Shown here: one piece after another, positions 43,627 to 54,275 of the stretch
Layout of the letters: each line of letters opens with the position of its first letter
Numbering within the stretch: position 1 is the stretch's first letter
Source: Limosilactobacillus caccae
GTDB lineage: Bacteria > Bacillota > Bacilli > Lactobacillales > Lactobacillaceae
Assembly (NCBI RefSeq): GCF_900156885.1
Contig: NZ_FTOY01000011.1
Coordinates: 845,366 to 909,365, forward strand
Direction of reading: 5' to 3'
Length of the DNA: 64,000 bases
Position numbers and translations under genes: made by a program
Notes under the pieces: model-generated
Database searches by the model: none
Told to the model about the DNA's origin: nothing
Seen by the model: the letters and a program-made list of their open reading frames with translations, nothing else

Positions 43627-44883
43627 TTACTTACGACGATTCTTAAAGAATGGTGGGGTCGATAAGTTAGTATCGTCATTGTCATCCGTGTTCGCTGCGT
43701 CATCATTAAAGACATTGAACTCTGGCTTTGTTACGTGGGAGAATTCGTTGTCAGCACTTTGTTGTTGCGTGTTCGTTGAATCAGCAGTTGGATCATTCCA
43801 GCCATCAAAAGGATCACGTTGCTTATGTTCTTCCGTCGGTTGACTTTCCCGTTGTGCAGAACGTGTTACCCGTGGTGCTTCAGTATCAGCAGTTGCTGGC
43901 TTTTGCTGTTGGATCTTCTTTTTCTTGTCAATTCCAGTAGCGATTACCGTTACCCGCACTTCGTCACCCAATGACTCATTCAAGGACATCCCGAACGAAA
44001 TATCAACATTCGTCCCGGCAGCTTGCTTGATAACATCAGAAGCTTCTTGAGCTTCAAACATTGAAAGATCCTTGCCACCAGTAATATCCATTAAGACATG
44101 TTGGGCACCATCAATAGAAACTTCCAGCAATGGTGAGGAAATTGCCTTCTTGGTTGCTTCGGTTGCCCGGTTTTCGCCAGTTGAAGAACCAACCCCCATC
44201 AGCGCAGAACCTTGGTTAGACATTAAGGTCTTGATATCAGCAAAGTCCAAGTTGATGTAACCAGGGGTAACAATCAAGTCAGAGATACCTTGAACACCTT
44301 GCCGAAGAACATTGTCAGCTTCCTTGAAGGCTTCCATCATTGGTGTCTTCTTATCAATCATTTCAAGAAGACGGTTGTTGGCAACGATGATCAAAGTATC
44401 AACATTACTCTTTAACTTTTCCAATCCTTCAGAAGCATAACGGGCCCGCCGTGGACCTTCAAATGAGAATGGGCGCGTAACTACCCCGACGGTTAAAGCA
44501 CCACTATCCTTAGCGAGCTTAGCAACAACGGGCGCAGCACCAGTACCGGTACCACCACCCATTCCGGCAGTAATAAATACCATATCAGCGCCTTCAAGTG
44601 CCTTTTTAATTTGTTCTTCACTTTCTTGTGCGGCTTTTTCCCCTACTTCAGGGTTTGATCCAGCACCGAGCCCCTTCGTTAACTTAGGCCCTAAGCGAAT
44701 CTTTGTTGCTGCTTGTGATGCATTTAATGCTTGTAAGTCAGTGTTGGCAACGATGAAGTCAACCCCCTGAACCTTTTCAGAGATCATCCGGTTAACAGCA
44801 TTACCGCCACCACCACCAACACCAATTACTTTAATTCGTGCTTCGGCGAATTGGGTCTCAGTCGTGTTCGTTTCATTATCCAT
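43627..44883 (-). CDS. ftsZ: Cell division GTPase FtsZ
   Basis: FtsZ polymerises into the division ring. The 418-residue tubulin homologue has [14 protein letters not shown] near residue 21, the signature [17 protein letters not shown] near 108, the [13 protein letters not shown] segment, and the T7-loop [11 protein letters not shown] near 212. A disordered linker (about 325-400) ends in a conserved tail for FtsA and SepF binding that is unusually short and basic ([10 protein letters not shown]). It follows ftsA by 20 bases. Confidence 0.98.
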   Translation of the reverse strand: MDNETNTTETQFAEARIKVIGVGGGGGNAVNRMISEKVQGVDFIVANTDLQALNASQAATKIRLGPKLTKGLGAGSNPEVGEKAAQESEEQIKKALEGADMVFITAGMGGGTGTGAAPVVAKLAKDSGALTVGVVTRPFSFEGPRRARYASEGLEKLKSNVDTLIIVANNRLLEMIDKKTPMMEAFKEADNVLRQGVQGISDLIVTPGYINLDFADIKTLMSNQGSALMGVGSSTGENRATEATKKAISSPLLEVSIDGAQHVLMDITGGKDLSMFEAQEASDVIKQAAGTNVDISFGMSLNESLGDEVRVTVIATGIDKKKKIQQQKPATADTEAPRVTRSAQRESQPTEEHKQRDPFDGWNDPTADSTNTQQQSADNEFSHVTKPEFNVFNDDAANTDDNDDTNLSTPPFFKNRRK

Positions 44884-44903
44884 AGCAGTGTTCCTCCGTT
44901 AAA

Positions 44904-46280
44904 TTAATCAAATAAATTATTAAAAAGATTTTTAAACCGGTTACCAATTGAATTTTGCTTTTGCTTCTTTGGCTTTGGTGTCGCAGTGACTTGTTCTTGC
45001 TGTTCCTGCCGTTGTGGTCGCTGTTTAACCGGCGCACTCCATCGCTGACTATTATTATCAGCATTAGCTGGCTGCTGGGCTTTTTCCTCGTGAGGACTCT
45101 TGATCCGATCAACCCGTTGCACGGTCTGCTTAATCAACCGATCGATGTCTGATAAGCGGTTTTCATACATTCCCAGGGCCAAACTGACTGCATAACGAGG
45201 ATGGCGAATGCCCATCTGCTCTGGAACATTCACCTTAATATTACCAGTAAAGTATTGTTCAGCAAGTTCTTTGATTCCTGGTAAAGCGGCGACTCCACCA
45301 ATTAAGACCACCCCACCAGGTAATTCTGGGGCGTGGATAGCTTGGAGTTTACTTTGAATCCGGTCAAAAATTTGCCGTACCCGGGCTTCGATAACCGCTG
45401 ATAAGTACTGCTCAGAGTACTGGACCGGTTCGTTTTGTCCAACGACATCCACGTCCACTTGGACCTCATCATCAGCTAGTGATGCCATTGCATAACCATG
45501 GTTAAGTTTGAGCTGCTCAGCGTTTTTCAACGATGTGTTCATCACCGTTGAAATATCCTTGGTGATGTATTGACCACCTTCTGGATCAACATATGTATAC
45601 TTTAATTGATGGTCGTGAATAATGCTAGTGGTAGTTTGCCCACCACCAAGATCAATCACTACCGTACCAAAATCTTGTTCGCCATCATTAAGCAAGTTGA
45701 AATCGGTCGCAATCGGGGTAATGACAAGGTCATTGATGTCATAGCCTGATTGCTGAACCGCTTTCTTGGTGTTATGGATAATGGTCTTAGGTCCCGTGTA
45801 AAGAGTCCCTTTCATCTCAAGGCGGACACCAACCATCCCACGTGGATCCTTTATCCCCGAAAAACCATCAACAGTAAATTCTGTCGGAATTAAATCAATC
45901 ACTTCACGTTCAGGCGGAATACTTTGTGTCAGTGCTTCTCGTGCAACATCGATAACATCCTGGTTGACAATCTCGCGTGACTGTCCCCGTGTTGCTATCG
46001 TAATCATCCCGTGAACCCTTTGCATTTGTAAATAATTTGCCGGTAAGCCAACTACCACATTTTTGATTTCAACGTTGGACTTTTCCTCGGCCTGTGCTAC
46101 CGCCGCCGAAATTGCATGGGCGGTCTTATCAATGTCAACAATTACCCCACGGTTAAGCCCCGCTGATGGTTCAACGCCAACACCAATAACTTTCAACTGA
46201 CCCTTAACACTTTCACACACCAGTGCCTTGATCGAGGTGGTTCCAATATCTAATCCAACGTATACTTCTGAATTATTCAT
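44904..46280 (-). CDS. ftsA: Cell division protein FtsA
   Basis: FtsA is an actin-like ATPase that tethers FtsZ to the membrane. The 458-residue protein has the phosphate-1 motif VGLDIGTTSIKALV near residue 8, the FtsA-specific SHS2/1c insert (about 85-165), phosphate-2 VVIDLGGGQTTTSI near 207, and the adenosine motif GVVLIGGVAALPGI near 335. A long Gln/Lys-rich linker leads to a C-terminal amphipathic membrane helix (GNRFKNLFNNLFD). Confidence 0.97.
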   Translation of the reverse strand: MNNSEVYVGLDIGTTSIKALVCESVKGQLKVIGVGVEPSAGLNRGVIVDIDKTAHAISAAVAQAEEKSNVEIKNVVVGLPANYLQMQRVHGMITIATRGQSREIVNQDVIDVAREALTQSIPPEREVIDLIPTEFTVDGFSGIKDPRGMVGVRLEMKGTLYTGPKTIIHNTKKAVQQSGYDINDLVITPIATDFNLLNDGEQDFGTVVIDLGGGQTTTSIIHDHQLKYTYVDPEGGQYITKDISTVMNTSLKNAEQLKLNHGYAMASLADDEVQVDVDVVGQNEPVQYSEQYLSAVIEARVRQIFDRIQSKLQAIHAPELPGGVVLIGGVAALPGIKELAEQYFTGNIKVNVPEQMGIRHPRYAVSLALGMYENRLSDIDRLIKQTVQRVDRIKSPHEEKAQQPANADNNSQRWSAPVKQRPQRQEQQEQVTATPKPKKQKQNSIGNRFKNLFNNLFD

Positions 46281-46331
46281 TCTAAAAGGAACCCTCCTAA
46301 GACTTTTATTAACTGAATTAATTTTTTTGTA

Positions 46332-46368
46332 TTTTATTTAACCTACATAAGATTTTACCACAGATAAA
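46332..46368 (-). promoter_or_regulatory. Possible internal promoter before ftsA
   Basis: The 126-base gap between divIB and ftsA is the largest in the dcw cluster. On the minus strand it has TTTTTG or TTGTCA as a weak -35 element and TAAAAT as a -10 about 70 bases before ftsA. No terminator was seen in the gap. Confidence 0.35.
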
Positions 46369-46406
46369 CAATGACAAAAAAGGGAATTATCAAGGTTTTC
46401 GCAAAA

Positions 46407-47255
46407 TCATTTGTCATGTGAACCATAGCGATAAGAATACGCGCCAACTTGGAGGTCAATAACTCCTTTTTCTTTCATGCTGGCAGCAATTCCCGGATAA
46501 TAAGCCATCTTATCACCAACGGTATTAATATCGGCATAAACAGTATTACCATCCCGCATATAAATAATCAAACGATCGGGATATTCCTTCGTTGGCTGAT
46601 AATTAACACTTGAGATTCCGTTTCGGACAGCCGGCTTGAGTTTCCCAATTTGGCTGGCTGTCTTTTCCAGTGCCGTCTTATGACCGTCAAAGCGCTTATA
46701 TGCGGTGCCGTTGGTCGCAACCCGGGAACGTTGTAAGTGCCCATTGGCTAAAACTGCATAAGTGTCATTATTTAACACCGCTGTGCCAAGCAACGCATTT
46801 TCTTTCACCACAATTTTCATTGCTTGTGGTCCTTCAAGCGTAATCTGGAGGTCTTTAATTTGTGGATTATTAAGCTTTGCCTCCCTCGTTATCTTCTGCC
46901 GTTCAAGGTAAACACCCCAGATAAATCGTCCAGGATAGATCTTCGTTTCTTTTTCCACCTGCTTCACGGTTAAATCGTTATTACCGGTTACCGTCAGCTG
47001 GTCAATTTTACTCCACGGCGAAATGATATAAAGCATTAGCAGGAGAATAACCGTAAACAAAAGGACTAGCTTTATTACGCGCTCACCGTTAAAGAGATAA
47101 CGCTTGACCTTTATCCCGCGAATCTGATTACCAATGTAAGCTTTCGGCGGTTTCTTTTTCAACTGTCGTTGACGCGCGGCGGCACTCCGTTTTTCTAATT
47201 CCGCTAACCGTTGTGAATATTTTTTGTGTTCTGGCGCCTGCTCTTTTTTGGCGAT
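46407..47255 (-). CDS. divIB: Cell division protein DivIB (FtsQ), probable AUC start
   Basis: DivIB is a bitopic membrane protein of the FtsL-DivIC-DivIB septal complex. A charged cytosolic tail precedes one membrane segment (VIKLVLLFTVILLLMLYII). A POTRA domain follows (WSKIDQLTVTGNNDLTVKQV to LKDLQITLEG type) and then a beta domain and short tail. No ATG, GTG or TTG exists before codon 32. Yet the frame is open back to 47255, where ATC stands 6 bases after a strong AGAGGAGGGG. The extra 31 residues (AKKEQAPEHKKYSQRLAELE type composition) look like normal DivIB tails. A TTG start at 47162 would give 251 residues without a ribosome binding site. Confidence 0.85.
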   Translation of the reverse strand: MAKKEQAPEHKKYSQRLAELEKRSAAARQRQLKKKPPKAYIGNQIRGIKVKRYLFNGERVIKLVLLFTVILLLMLYIISPWSKIDQLTVTGNNDLTVKQVEKETKIYPGRFIWGVYLERQKITREAKLNNPQIKDLQITLEGPQAMKIVVKENALLGTAVLNNDTYAVLANGHLQRSRVATNGTAYKRFDGHKTALEKTASQIGKLKPAVRNGISSVNYQPTKEYPDRLIIYMRDGNTVYADINTVGDKMAYYPGIAASMKEKGVIDLQVGAYSYRYGSHDK

Positions 47256-47292
47256 GCTATTCCCCTCCTCTCTAATCCTTTAACAAATAAAA

Positions 47293-48393
47293 TTAATGTT
47301 CGTCGATTGCCTTATGTAAGACCTTAATCAAGCGATCGGCTGCATCTGGACGCCCCATCTTCTTTGCCGCTGCTGCCATTTGCTGGCGCAAGTCTGTATC
47401 TTCCATGATTTTATCTGCTTGGACAAGCAGAGAACGGGCGTCTAGCTTATCTTCAGTGATCATCAATCCCGCATTATTATGGACAAGCGCCTGGGCATTT
47501 TTAACCTGGTGATTTGCAGTCACGTACGGACTTGGGATCATGATTGTCGGTACCCCCAAAGCCGTCACCTCCGCAATCGTGGTTGCCCCTGCACGTGATA
47601 CTAATGCAGCAACTTTCGGCATCTTGGCAGGCATGTCCTTGATGTACGGAACAACCTTGACGTTATCACCAACTTTGACCCCGGCTAGCAATTTTTTTAC
47701 ATTATCATAACGCTTCTGCCCAGTCGCAAAAACAACTTGGTAGTCCCGTTTGTTGAACTCTGGAATTGCTTCCACGACTGTCTGGTTAATCTTCGGGGCA
47801 CCTTGACTACCACCGAAGACCATCAAGGTCGGCAAGTCATCACTTAGTCCATAACTCGTCCAGGAGAAGTCACTATTCTCCTGTGCTGCAACTTGTTGGG
47901 CCCGCGGGTTACCAGTCATTGTGACCTTTTCGCTTGGAAACTGGCTTCTGGCATCATCAAAGGCAATCGCAATCTGGTCAACGTAGCGGCTCAGGAATTT
48001 ATTCGTCACCCCAACAACACTATTTTGTTCATGAATAACCGTTGGAATATGCTTTTTCGCTGCCGCGTAGAGAACAGCACCACTGACATAGCCACCAGTC
48101 CCTAAAACAACATCTGGCTTAAAGTCGTTAATAATTTTTTTGGCATGGTGAACAGAATTTAAAAAGAGGTAAATTGTCTTGAAGTTTTCAAGAGAAAGGG
48201 ACCGTTTGAAGCCCTGCATATGCATTGTCTCAAGCTTTATTCCGGCATCGGGAACAATTTTATTTTCCAGCCCCCGGGTGGTGCCGACATATAAAACTTC
48301 AGTATCTGGTTCAACTTGTTGCAGTCGTTCGATTAAGGCCAGGGCTGGGTAGATATGACCACCAGTCCCCCCACCTGATACTAATAAGCGCAT
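47293..48393 (-). CDS. murG: Undecaprenyl-PP-MurNAc-pentapeptide GlcNAc transferase
   Basis: MurG adds GlcNAc to lipid I to make lipid II on the inner membrane face. The 366-residue GT-B enzyme has the N-terminal loop [20 protein letters not shown] near residue 5, [15 protein letters not shown] near 98, [13 protein letters not shown] near 120, and the UDP-binding [21 protein letters not shown] near 265. It starts 2 bases after the murD stop and is followed by divIB after 38 bases. Confidence 0.97.
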   Translation of the reverse strand: MRLLVSGGGTGGHIYPALALIERLQQVEPDTEVLYVGTTRGLENKIVPDAGIKLETMHMQGFKRSLSLENFKTIYLFLNSVHHAKKIINDFKPDVVLGTGGYVSGAVLYAAAKKHIPTVIHEQNSVVGVTNKFLSRYVDQIAIAFDDARSQFPSEKVTMTGNPRAQQVAAQENSDFSWTSYGLSDDLPTLMVFGGSQGAPKINQTVVEAIPEFNKRDYQVVFATGQKRYDNVKKLLAGVKVGDNVKVVPYIKDMPAKMPKVAALVSRAGATTIAEVTALGVPTIMIPSPYVTANHQVKNAQALVHNNAGLMITEDKLDARSLLVQADKIMEDTDLRQQMAAAAKKMGRPDAADRLIKVLHKAIDEH

Positions 48394-48395
48394 TG

Positions 48396-49769
48396 TTACT
48401 TCTCCTTTCGTCCAGTTAATTCTTCAACTGCCGCAATAAACTTATCACCACGGACCTCAAAACTCGGGAATTGATCCCAGCTAGCATTGGCTGGCGAGAG
48501 TAAAATCACATCACCAGGCGCACTTAATTTCCATGCTTCTGGCACTGCCGTAATCGCATTTTCACTCTCAACGATTGTTGGCACCCCTGCCTGCTGGGCC
48601 GCGTCCTTCATTTTATCTTTACACTGACCGAAGACAATAATCGCTTTAACATGCTTCTTAAAGTATGGAACCAGGCGTTCAAAAGTGTAGCCCCGGTCAA
48701 GCCCGCCGGCTAAAAGGATCACCGGCCGGGTAAAGCCTTGAAGGGCCACCTCTGTCGCCTCAATATCAGTTGATTTTGAATCGTTATAAAATAGGCGGTC
48801 CTGGTACTCCATTACGTACTGCAGACGGTGGCGAACCCCACCAAAGGTAGTCAAAACTTTAATAATGGCATCGTTATTAACACCACTTAACTTGGCAGCG
48901 GCAATTGCTGCCAGGGCATTCTCAACATTTTGGGGCCCAATTAAACGGATGTCTTCCGCCTTCATAATTGCTTCGCCACGCCAGTAAATAACCCCATCTT
49001 CAACGTAGCTTCCTTCATGGCTCTTATTTAACCGGGAAAATGGCACAATCGTCGCTTGCGAACGGTGGGCAATTTCTTGCCACTTTGCCCGGTCCCAGTT
49101 GATAACTAGGAAGTCGTCTGGTGTCTGGTTCCGCGTAATGTTTAACTTCGCATTGATGTAATTTTCGCGGGTCTTGTGGTAGTCAAGGTGGTTAGAAAAG
49201 ATGTTGGTAATAATCGCAATATGTGGCCGGATTGTCGGTGCCCCAAGGAGTTGAAAACTAGAAAGTTCCGTCACCAATGTATCGTCAGGGCCAAGTTCTT
49301 CGGCTACCTTACTAAAGGACACCCCGATGTTGCCTGCATATTTTACTTGGTGCTTAGCGTTTTCGGCAATCATCAGCTGGGTTAAAGTCGTCGTCGTTGT
49401 TTTACCATTACTACCAGTTACACTGACCAGGTGACCGTCAAAGATTTCCCACCCTAATTCGGCTTCAGTAATAATTGGCGTCCCTTGCGTAACAAATTTG
49501 GCAACCAGCGGGTTATCGTACGGGATCCCCGGATTTTTAACAACAATATCAAAACCGTCATCTGCTAGTGACAACGGATTAGAACCAGTGATGACCTTAA
49601 TACCATCAGCGGTTAAGTCCTCGACAATTGATTCATCCTTCGGTGTTGCCTGGTCATTGGCAGTGACATTGGCCCCCAGCTTAACGAGGAGGTGGGCAGC
49701 ATTAAGGCCACTGATTCCAAAGCCCATCACTAACACTTTTTTCCCTTGGTACTTTTCAATCTCTTTCAT
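48396..49769 (-). CDS. murD: UDP-N-acetylmuramoyl-L-alanine:D-glutamate ligase
   Basis: MurD adds D-glutamate to UDP-MurNAc-L-Ala using ATP in the cytosol. The 457-residue Mur ligase has an N-terminal Rossmann part ([17 protein letters not shown]), the ATP loop [17 protein letters not shown] near residue 115, [18 protein letters not shown] near 190, and the C-terminal [16 protein letters not shown] near 320. Spacing to mraY is 12 bases and to murG 2 bases. Confidence 0.97.
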   Translation of the reverse strand: MKEIEKYQGKKVLVMGFGISGLNAAHLLVKLGANVTANDQATPKDESIVEDLTADGIKVITGSNPLSLADDGFDIVVKNPGIPYDNPLVAKFVTQGTPIITEAELGWEIFDGHLVSVTGSNGKTTTTTLTQLMIAENAKHQVKYAGNIGVSFSKVAEELGPDDTLVTELSSFQLLGAPTIRPHIAIITNIFSNHLDYHKTRENYINAKLNITRNQTPDDFLVINWDRAKWQEIAHRSQATIVPFSRLNKSHEGSYVEDGVIYWRGEAIMKAEDIRLIGPQNVENALAAIAAAKLSGVNNDAIIKVLTTFGGVRHRLQYVMEYQDRLFYNDSKSTDIEATEVALQGFTRPVILLAGGLDRGYTFERLVPYFKKHVKAIIVFGQCKDKMKDAAQQAGVPTIVESENAITAVPEAWKLSAPGDVILLSPANASWDQFPSFEVRGDKFIAAVEELTGRKEK

Positions 49770-49781
49770 TTTAACTTACTC

Positions 49782-50753
49782 CTAACCAACTAATAAGATT
49801 GTGGCCACAGCAATAATGGATGCAACTAGGCCGACCAACCAAAAGACAATGTCAATCTTCCATTCACTCCATCCACACATCTCAAAGTGGTGGTGGATTG
49901 GGGTCATCTTAAAAATTCGCTTTCCAGTAGTCTTAAATGAAGCAACCTGTAAGATCACACTGGCCGTTTCACAGACATAAATAATCCCAATGACTAAGAG
50001 CGACCATTCATGGTGCAACAAGAGGGAAACTGCCGCAAGGGACGCACCGATTGCTAGCGATCCCATGTCCCCCATGAAGATTTTTGCTGGTTTATGGTTA
50101 TAGGGGAAGAAACCAGCTAAGGTTCCAATCATTGCTAAGCAAAAGAGAGCAATCTCTGGGTAGCCTGGTTGGTTAAGGTTGACCAGGGCGATCACTAGGT
50201 AAGCGAGGAAGGAAATGATTGATAACCCACTTACCAACCCATCTAAACCATCCGTCAAGTTAACAGCGTTGGAAAAACCAACCATCCAAAAAATTATGAA
50301 TAGGCCGTATAACCAGCCAAACTGGCTAGTCCCAAAGCCCATTTGGAAGCCCTCATGCTGGTAAATTACCGTAAAGACCATTGCGGCAATCACCTGGCAA
50401 AGAGCCTTTTGCCACGGTTTAAAGCCTTCGTTTTGGTGGTGGAAGATCTTAATGCTATCATCCCACATCCCAATCAAGCCATAGACAACAAGGACAAACA
50501 AGAGTGACCATAGTGTATTGGAGATTAAGCCCTGCCATCCGGCAACCCATAAGACGGTCACAACGGCAGAGATGATAAATAGCAATCCCCCCATTGTCGG
50601 CGTCCCAGCTTTTTTTGCATGCCAGGTTGGCCCTTCTTCTCTAATCTGTTGCCCTTCTTTTTTTGCGCGAAAATATTTAATTAACGACGGCATCAATAAG
50701 AACGTGATTAAAAACGAACTTATAATCGTCAAAACTGCACTCAAGAAATTCAT
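49782..50753 (-). CDS. mraY: Phospho-N-acetylmuramoyl-pentapeptide transferase
   Basis: MraY moves phospho-MurNAc-pentapeptide to undecaprenyl phosphate, making lipid I. The 323-residue polytopic membrane protein has about ten hydrophobic segments. The conserved cytosolic loops include [14 protein letters not shown] near residue 46, [17 protein letters not shown] near 165, [17 protein letters not shown] near 225, and [17 protein letters not shown] near 285 with the HHH motif. I chose the ATG at 50753 directly after GGAGGTAAAT. Confidence 0.97.
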   Translation of the reverse strand: MNFLSAVLTIISSFLITFLLMPSLIKYFRAKKEGQQIREEGPTWHAKKAGTPTMGGLLFIISAVVTVLWVAGWQGLISNTLWSLLFVLVVYGLIGMWDDSIKIFHHQNEGFKPWQKALCQVIAAMVFTVIYQHEGFQMGFGTSQFGWLYGLFIIFWMVGFSNAVNLTDGLDGLVSGLSIISFLAYLVIALVNLNQPGYPEIALFCLAMIGTLAGFFPYNHKPAKIFMGDMGSLAIGASLAAVSLLLHHEWSLLVIGIIYVCETASVILQVASFKTTGKRIFKMTPIHHHFEMCGWSEWKIDIVFWLVGLVASIIAVATILLVG

Positions 50754-50768
50754 ATTTACCTCCACTGG

Positions 50769-52928
50769 TTAATTCTTTGCTTCATATTGGACAGTTAGGC
50801 TGGCACCCTTTTTGATCGTTGCATCAGGTGCAATGCTCTGCCTTGTAACGTAGCCATTGCCACTTTCCTTTACAGTTAAGTCAAGGAGCTTGCCTAATTG
50901 CTGGACATCAGCTGCACTCCATCCATTTAAGTCTGGCATCTTGTAGCTACCACCGGTATCAAGGATAATTCGTTGGTCAGTTAATACTTGCTGATCAGCA
51001 TCAGCCGATTGCTGCTTAACTGTCTTTCCTGAACCGATCACTACGACCTGCATTCTCTTTTTCTCTAATTGACTCTTTGCTTGCTCAGTATTTTGGCCAA
51101 CAACATCCGGCATCCTTACGATCTTTTTCTTTGCCTTTTCAGCAACCTGTTGCTGGCTTAGTAACATCTTCATTGTCGGATTGAAGACACTCGCAATTTG
51201 TTTAGTTGCCGGCTTAGTAAGGTTTTGGGGTTGCCGTAAGGTGATATAGATGATATATTTCGGGTCCTTTGCGGGAGCCATTCCGGCAAAGGAATAAAGA
51301 TAGTTCGTATCCCCAGTTGAATAACCGTGGGCCCCACCTATCTGGGCCGTGGCAGTCTTTCCGGCCACCCGGTAACCCTTGATCTGGTAGTCATGGCCCA
51401 AGCCTTTTTGGTCATAGACGACCCCTTCCATATAACCACGAACCTTTTTGGCCGTTGATGCCTTGATCGGGTGACCAACAACCTGGGGCTTCGTCTTTTG
51501 AACAGTTTTCCCTGTATTACCATCCACAATGCGGTCGATAATGTAAGGTTTCATCATCTTGCCGTCATTACCAATTGCACTAAATGCCTGCATCATTTGC
51601 ATGACATTAACGGTAATCCCTTGACCAAAGGCGGTGTTTGCCTGGGTCAAGATCCCCTTAAAGGTGGTATAACCACTCACTTCATTGCCCATTCCAACAA
51701 CATTTACCTTTTTGAGAAGGCCAAAGCGTTTGATGTACTTCATCCATGTATCGGCCCCCATGTTTTGTTCCACATGGGCAAAGCCGACGTTACTGGACAT
51801 ATCAAAGGCTTCCTTGTAAGAAAGTGGTCCCCACCCAGAGCTTGACCAATCGACGATCTTTCCACCACCCATTGCCCAGGTCCCAGAGTTAAAGGTTGCA
51901 TTCGGGTCAAAATGACCGGTATCAATTGCTGCTGCTAGGGTAAGGATCTTCATAACAGACCCTGGTTCATAAGCATCCTGAACTAACATGTTTCGCCAAA
52001 CTGGATTTTTCTCCGAGCGAAGGGTAGGCCGTTGGGTCGCCGCAATGATTTTCCCCGTCTTGACTTCCATTACGACCGCCGTCATTGAGTTAGCATTTGC
52101 GCTTTTAAATACTTTGTTGACCTTTGTCTCAAGGAAGTGCTGGGTCTGGGAATCAAGGGTTGTGTAAATATTATCCCCGTTAACGGCCTTTTTCGTTACC
52201 TCTTTAGAATTAGCAATCTGGTAACCGTAAACGTCCTGCTTGGCTTTTCGCAATCCGTTGGTCCCCGTCAATTGCTTGTCAAAGTACCCTTCCAGGCCTA
52301 ATTGACCTGCGAGGTAGGTCTCATCCGTTCCATTATTGTTTCTTGTCTTGGGCGTTGCCATCCCAATGATTTGTGAAGCAAATTCCCCTTCTGGGTACTG
52401 GCGCGCCGGGGTGGCAATGAAGTCAATTCCTGGGAGGTGTTCTTTTTTAATCTTTTGCATGGTCGAAACAGAGAGGTTACTACCGGCACTACCAAACTCA
52501 ACCTGGTATGCCTGCCCCTTTGGTGTTAGGGTCTTTTCGATCTTTTCTGCGGGAAGGTCAAGGTACTTAGCAAGCACGCGGGCAGTCTTTTTCCGGTCCT
52601 TCACGTATAATGGCTTCCCACTAGGGGTCTTTTGACTCTTATCAAGGACCGCGTAAACCGTGTACTTACTAGTATCGGTTGCCAGTGCATCCCCATCCGC
52701 GTCATAGATATTTCCACGACGGGCCTGAATTGTCCGCAATTGGGTATAAATTTGTTCCGCTTGCGAACGAAGATTAACGTGTTGTACATCCTTATTTATC
52801 GCAATATACGCAAAACGAACGATAAATAAGGTGAACAACCCAACCGTAATCAGAAAGAGCCATTTTCCAAAGGTCCCTCGGTTTTTCTCATGTTCCCTAT
52901 TTTTCGTTCGTTGTGGCTTCTTATTCAT
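50769..52928 (-). CDS. pbpB: Division-specific penicillin-binding protein 2 with PASTA domains
   Basis: A class B penicillin-binding protein, the septal transpeptidase. The 719-residue protein has a cytosolic tail, one membrane segment (KWLFLITVGLFTLFIVRFAYIAI, about 23-45), a dimerisation/pedestal domain (about 55-240), and the transpeptidase (about 275-585). Active serine is in EPGSVMKILT near 327 (SxxK) and SSN is in FDMSSNVGFAH near 384. The third motif reads AGKTATAQIGG near 525, where KTG is normal. Two PASTA modules (about 610-665 and 668-719) end the protein. It belongs to the PBP2x/PBP2b dcw group between ftsL and mraY. Confidence 0.95.
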   Translation of the reverse strand: MNKKPQRTKNREHEKNRGTFGKWLFLITVGLFTLFIVRFAYIAINKDVQHVNLRSQAEQIYTQLRTIQARRGNIYDADGDALATDTSKYTVYAVLDKSQKTPSGKPLYVKDRKKTARVLAKYLDLPAEKIEKTLTPKGQAYQVEFGSAGSNLSVSTMQKIKKEHLPGIDFIATPARQYPEGEFASQIIGMATPKTRNNNGTDETYLAGQLGLEGYFDKQLTGTNGLRKAKQDVYGYQIANSKEVTKKAVNGDNIYTTLDSQTQHFLETKVNKVFKSANANSMTAVVMEVKTGKIIAATQRPTLRSEKNPVWRNMLVQDAYEPGSVMKILTLAAAIDTGHFDPNATFNSGTWAMGGGKIVDWSSSGWGPLSYKEAFDMSSNVGFAHVEQNMGADTWMKYIKRFGLLKKVNVVGMGNEVSGYTTFKGILTQANTAFGQGITVNVMQMMQAFSAIGNDGKMMKPYIIDRIVDGNTGKTVQKTKPQVVGHPIKASTAKKVRGYMEGVVYDQKGLGHDYQIKGYRVAGKTATAQIGGAHGYSTGDTNYLYSFAGMAPAKDPKYIIYITLRQPQNLTKPATKQIASVFNPTMKMLLSQQQVAEKAKKKIVRMPDVVGQNTEQAKSQLEKKRMQVVVIGSGKTVKQQSADADQQVLTDQRIILDTGGSYKMPDLNGWSAADVQQLGKLLDLTVKESGNGYVTRQSIAPDATIKKGASLTVQYEAKN

Positions 52929-53299
52929 TATTTATTAACGTTCCTTACATTTGAATTTTTATCTGTTAATCCATATTTTTGCGCTGCTGACTTCAAATGC
53001 GATTGACTCGTCAATTCAGCAATTTCTTGCTGTGAACTTATATTACTATTTTTAGCTTTACTAATCTGGGTCTGAACATCCTGGAGGTGTCGTTGCTGGT
53101 TATTAATTGCCACCTTCGTCGACAGCAAAGTAATCATCAATCCTAGCGTGATCAAACTCCCCACTACCACGAGTAGTCGTTCAAACTTTGACCAGCCGAC
53201 AGGTCGCGGAGCAATTCTTACCTGCCGTTGTTTCTTTATTTCTGTCGCTTGCTGAGGCTGTTGCTCCCTGCTTAACTGCCTTGCCGCATTTGAAGCCAT
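52928..53299 (-). CDS. ftsL: Cell division protein FtsL
   Basis: FtsL is a small bitopic divisome protein whose extracellular coiled coil pairs with DivIC. The 123-residue protein has a basic, Gln-rich cytosolic tail, one membrane segment (LLVVVGSLITLGLMITLLS, about 43-61) and a helical coiled coil (NNQQRHLQDVQTQISKAKNS and onward). It ends TDKNSNVRNVNK. Sequence similarity in this family is low, so the call rests on topology and its place between rsmH and the PBP gene, both contacts being within 5 bases. Confidence 0.92.
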   Translation of the reverse strand: MASNAARQLSREQQPQQATEIKKQRQVRIAPRPVGWSKFERLLVVVGSLITLGLMITLLSTKVAINNQQRHLQDVQTQISKAKNSNISSQQEIAELTSQSHLKSAAQKYGLTDKNSNVRNVNK

Positions 53300-53303
53300 A
53301 TTG

Positions 53304-54260
53304 TCACTTTCCTTCTTTTATTTTCTCAATTATTCTGAGCTTTGCACTATGCGCCCGGTGATTTTTCGCTAGTTCCTCGTTACTTGCTACGATTGGTTTC
53401 TTATTGATGAGCTTAAAAGCGGGTTCCATTTCTGTTGGAATCACTGGTAATCCTTGCGGGACGTCATCGCTTAGGGACGTCTTTTCGCGAAACATTGTCT
53501 TTACCAACCGGTCTTCTAATGACTGGAAGGTAATTACGCTAATCCGGCCCCCAACATTTAACAATGCCAACGCTTGCTCAAGTGACTCTTCTAGTGCACC
53601 GAGCTCATCATTGACCGCAATCCGGATTGCTTGAAAACTCTTCTTCGCTGGGTGACCACCATGTCGCCGAGCTGCCGCTGGAATTGCATCTTTGATCACG
53701 TCCACTAATTCAAATGTTGTCCGAATTGGTTGGACCTTCCGGCGCTGCTCAATCTTGCGGGCAATTTGCTTTGCAAAGTGTTCTTCCCCGTAACGGTAAA
53801 GAATTTTTACCAACCGTTCGTACGGCCATTCATTTACTACCGCCATTGCAGAAAGTGACTGCTCCTGATTCATCCGCATGTCCAATGGTGCATCGTGCTG
53901 GTAGCTAAACCCCCGTTTTGCATCATCAAACTGTGGTGAAGAAACCCCCAAATCATATAAAACACCATCGATACCGCTGACCCCGTAGTTTGCTAGTTCC
54001 GTTGTCAAGTTACGGAAGTTATCCTCAACAAGGGTCACCTTGCCAGCATCAATTGCTGTTTTTAAGTGCTGCTGATTATAGCGAATTGCCGTTTGATCCT
54101 GGTCGAAAGAATATAGATGACCACCCGCGAGCTGCTGTAAAATCGCTTGCGTGTGGCCACCACCGCCTAAGGTTGCATCAACATAAGTGCCAGTTGATTG
54201 CACATTTAATCCTGCTACGGCCTCCTTTAAAAGTACCGTTACATGTTTAAATTCTGCCAT
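53304..54260 (-). CDS. rsmH: 16S rRNA (cytosine(1402)-N4)-methyltransferase
   Basis: RsmH (MraW) methylates C1402 of 16S rRNA with SAM. The 318-residue protein opens [15 protein letters not shown]. It has the SAM loop [15 protein letters not shown] near residue 28, [23 protein letters not shown] near 98, an insert domain with [17 protein letters not shown], and the end signature [16 protein letters not shown] chose the ATG at 54260, 9 bases after GGAGG, over a TTG one codon earlier. It follows mraZ by 15 bases. Confidence 0.97.
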   Translation of the reverse strand: MAEFKHVTVLLKEAVAGLNVQSTGTYVDATLGGGGHTQAILQQLAGGHLYSFDQDQTAIRYNQQHLKTAIDAGKVTLVEDNFRNLTTELANYGVSGIDGVLYDLGVSSPQFDDAKRGFSYQHDAPLDMRMNQEQSLSAMAVVNEWPYERLVKILYRYGEEHFAKQIARKIEQRRKVQPIRTTFELVDVIKDAIPAAARRHGGHPAKKSFQAIRIAVNDELGALEESLEQALALLNVGGRISVITFQSLEDRLVKTMFREKTSLSDDVPQGLPVIPTEMEPAFKLINKKPIVASNEELAKNHRAHSAKLRIIEKIKEGK

Positions 54261-54275
54261 CAACCAAAACCTCCA

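Noticed and set aside
46407..47162. DivIB starting at the TTG at 47162
   Set aside because: No ribosome binding site precedes it, and 31 upstream in-frame codons behind a strong site encode a typical DivIB tail.
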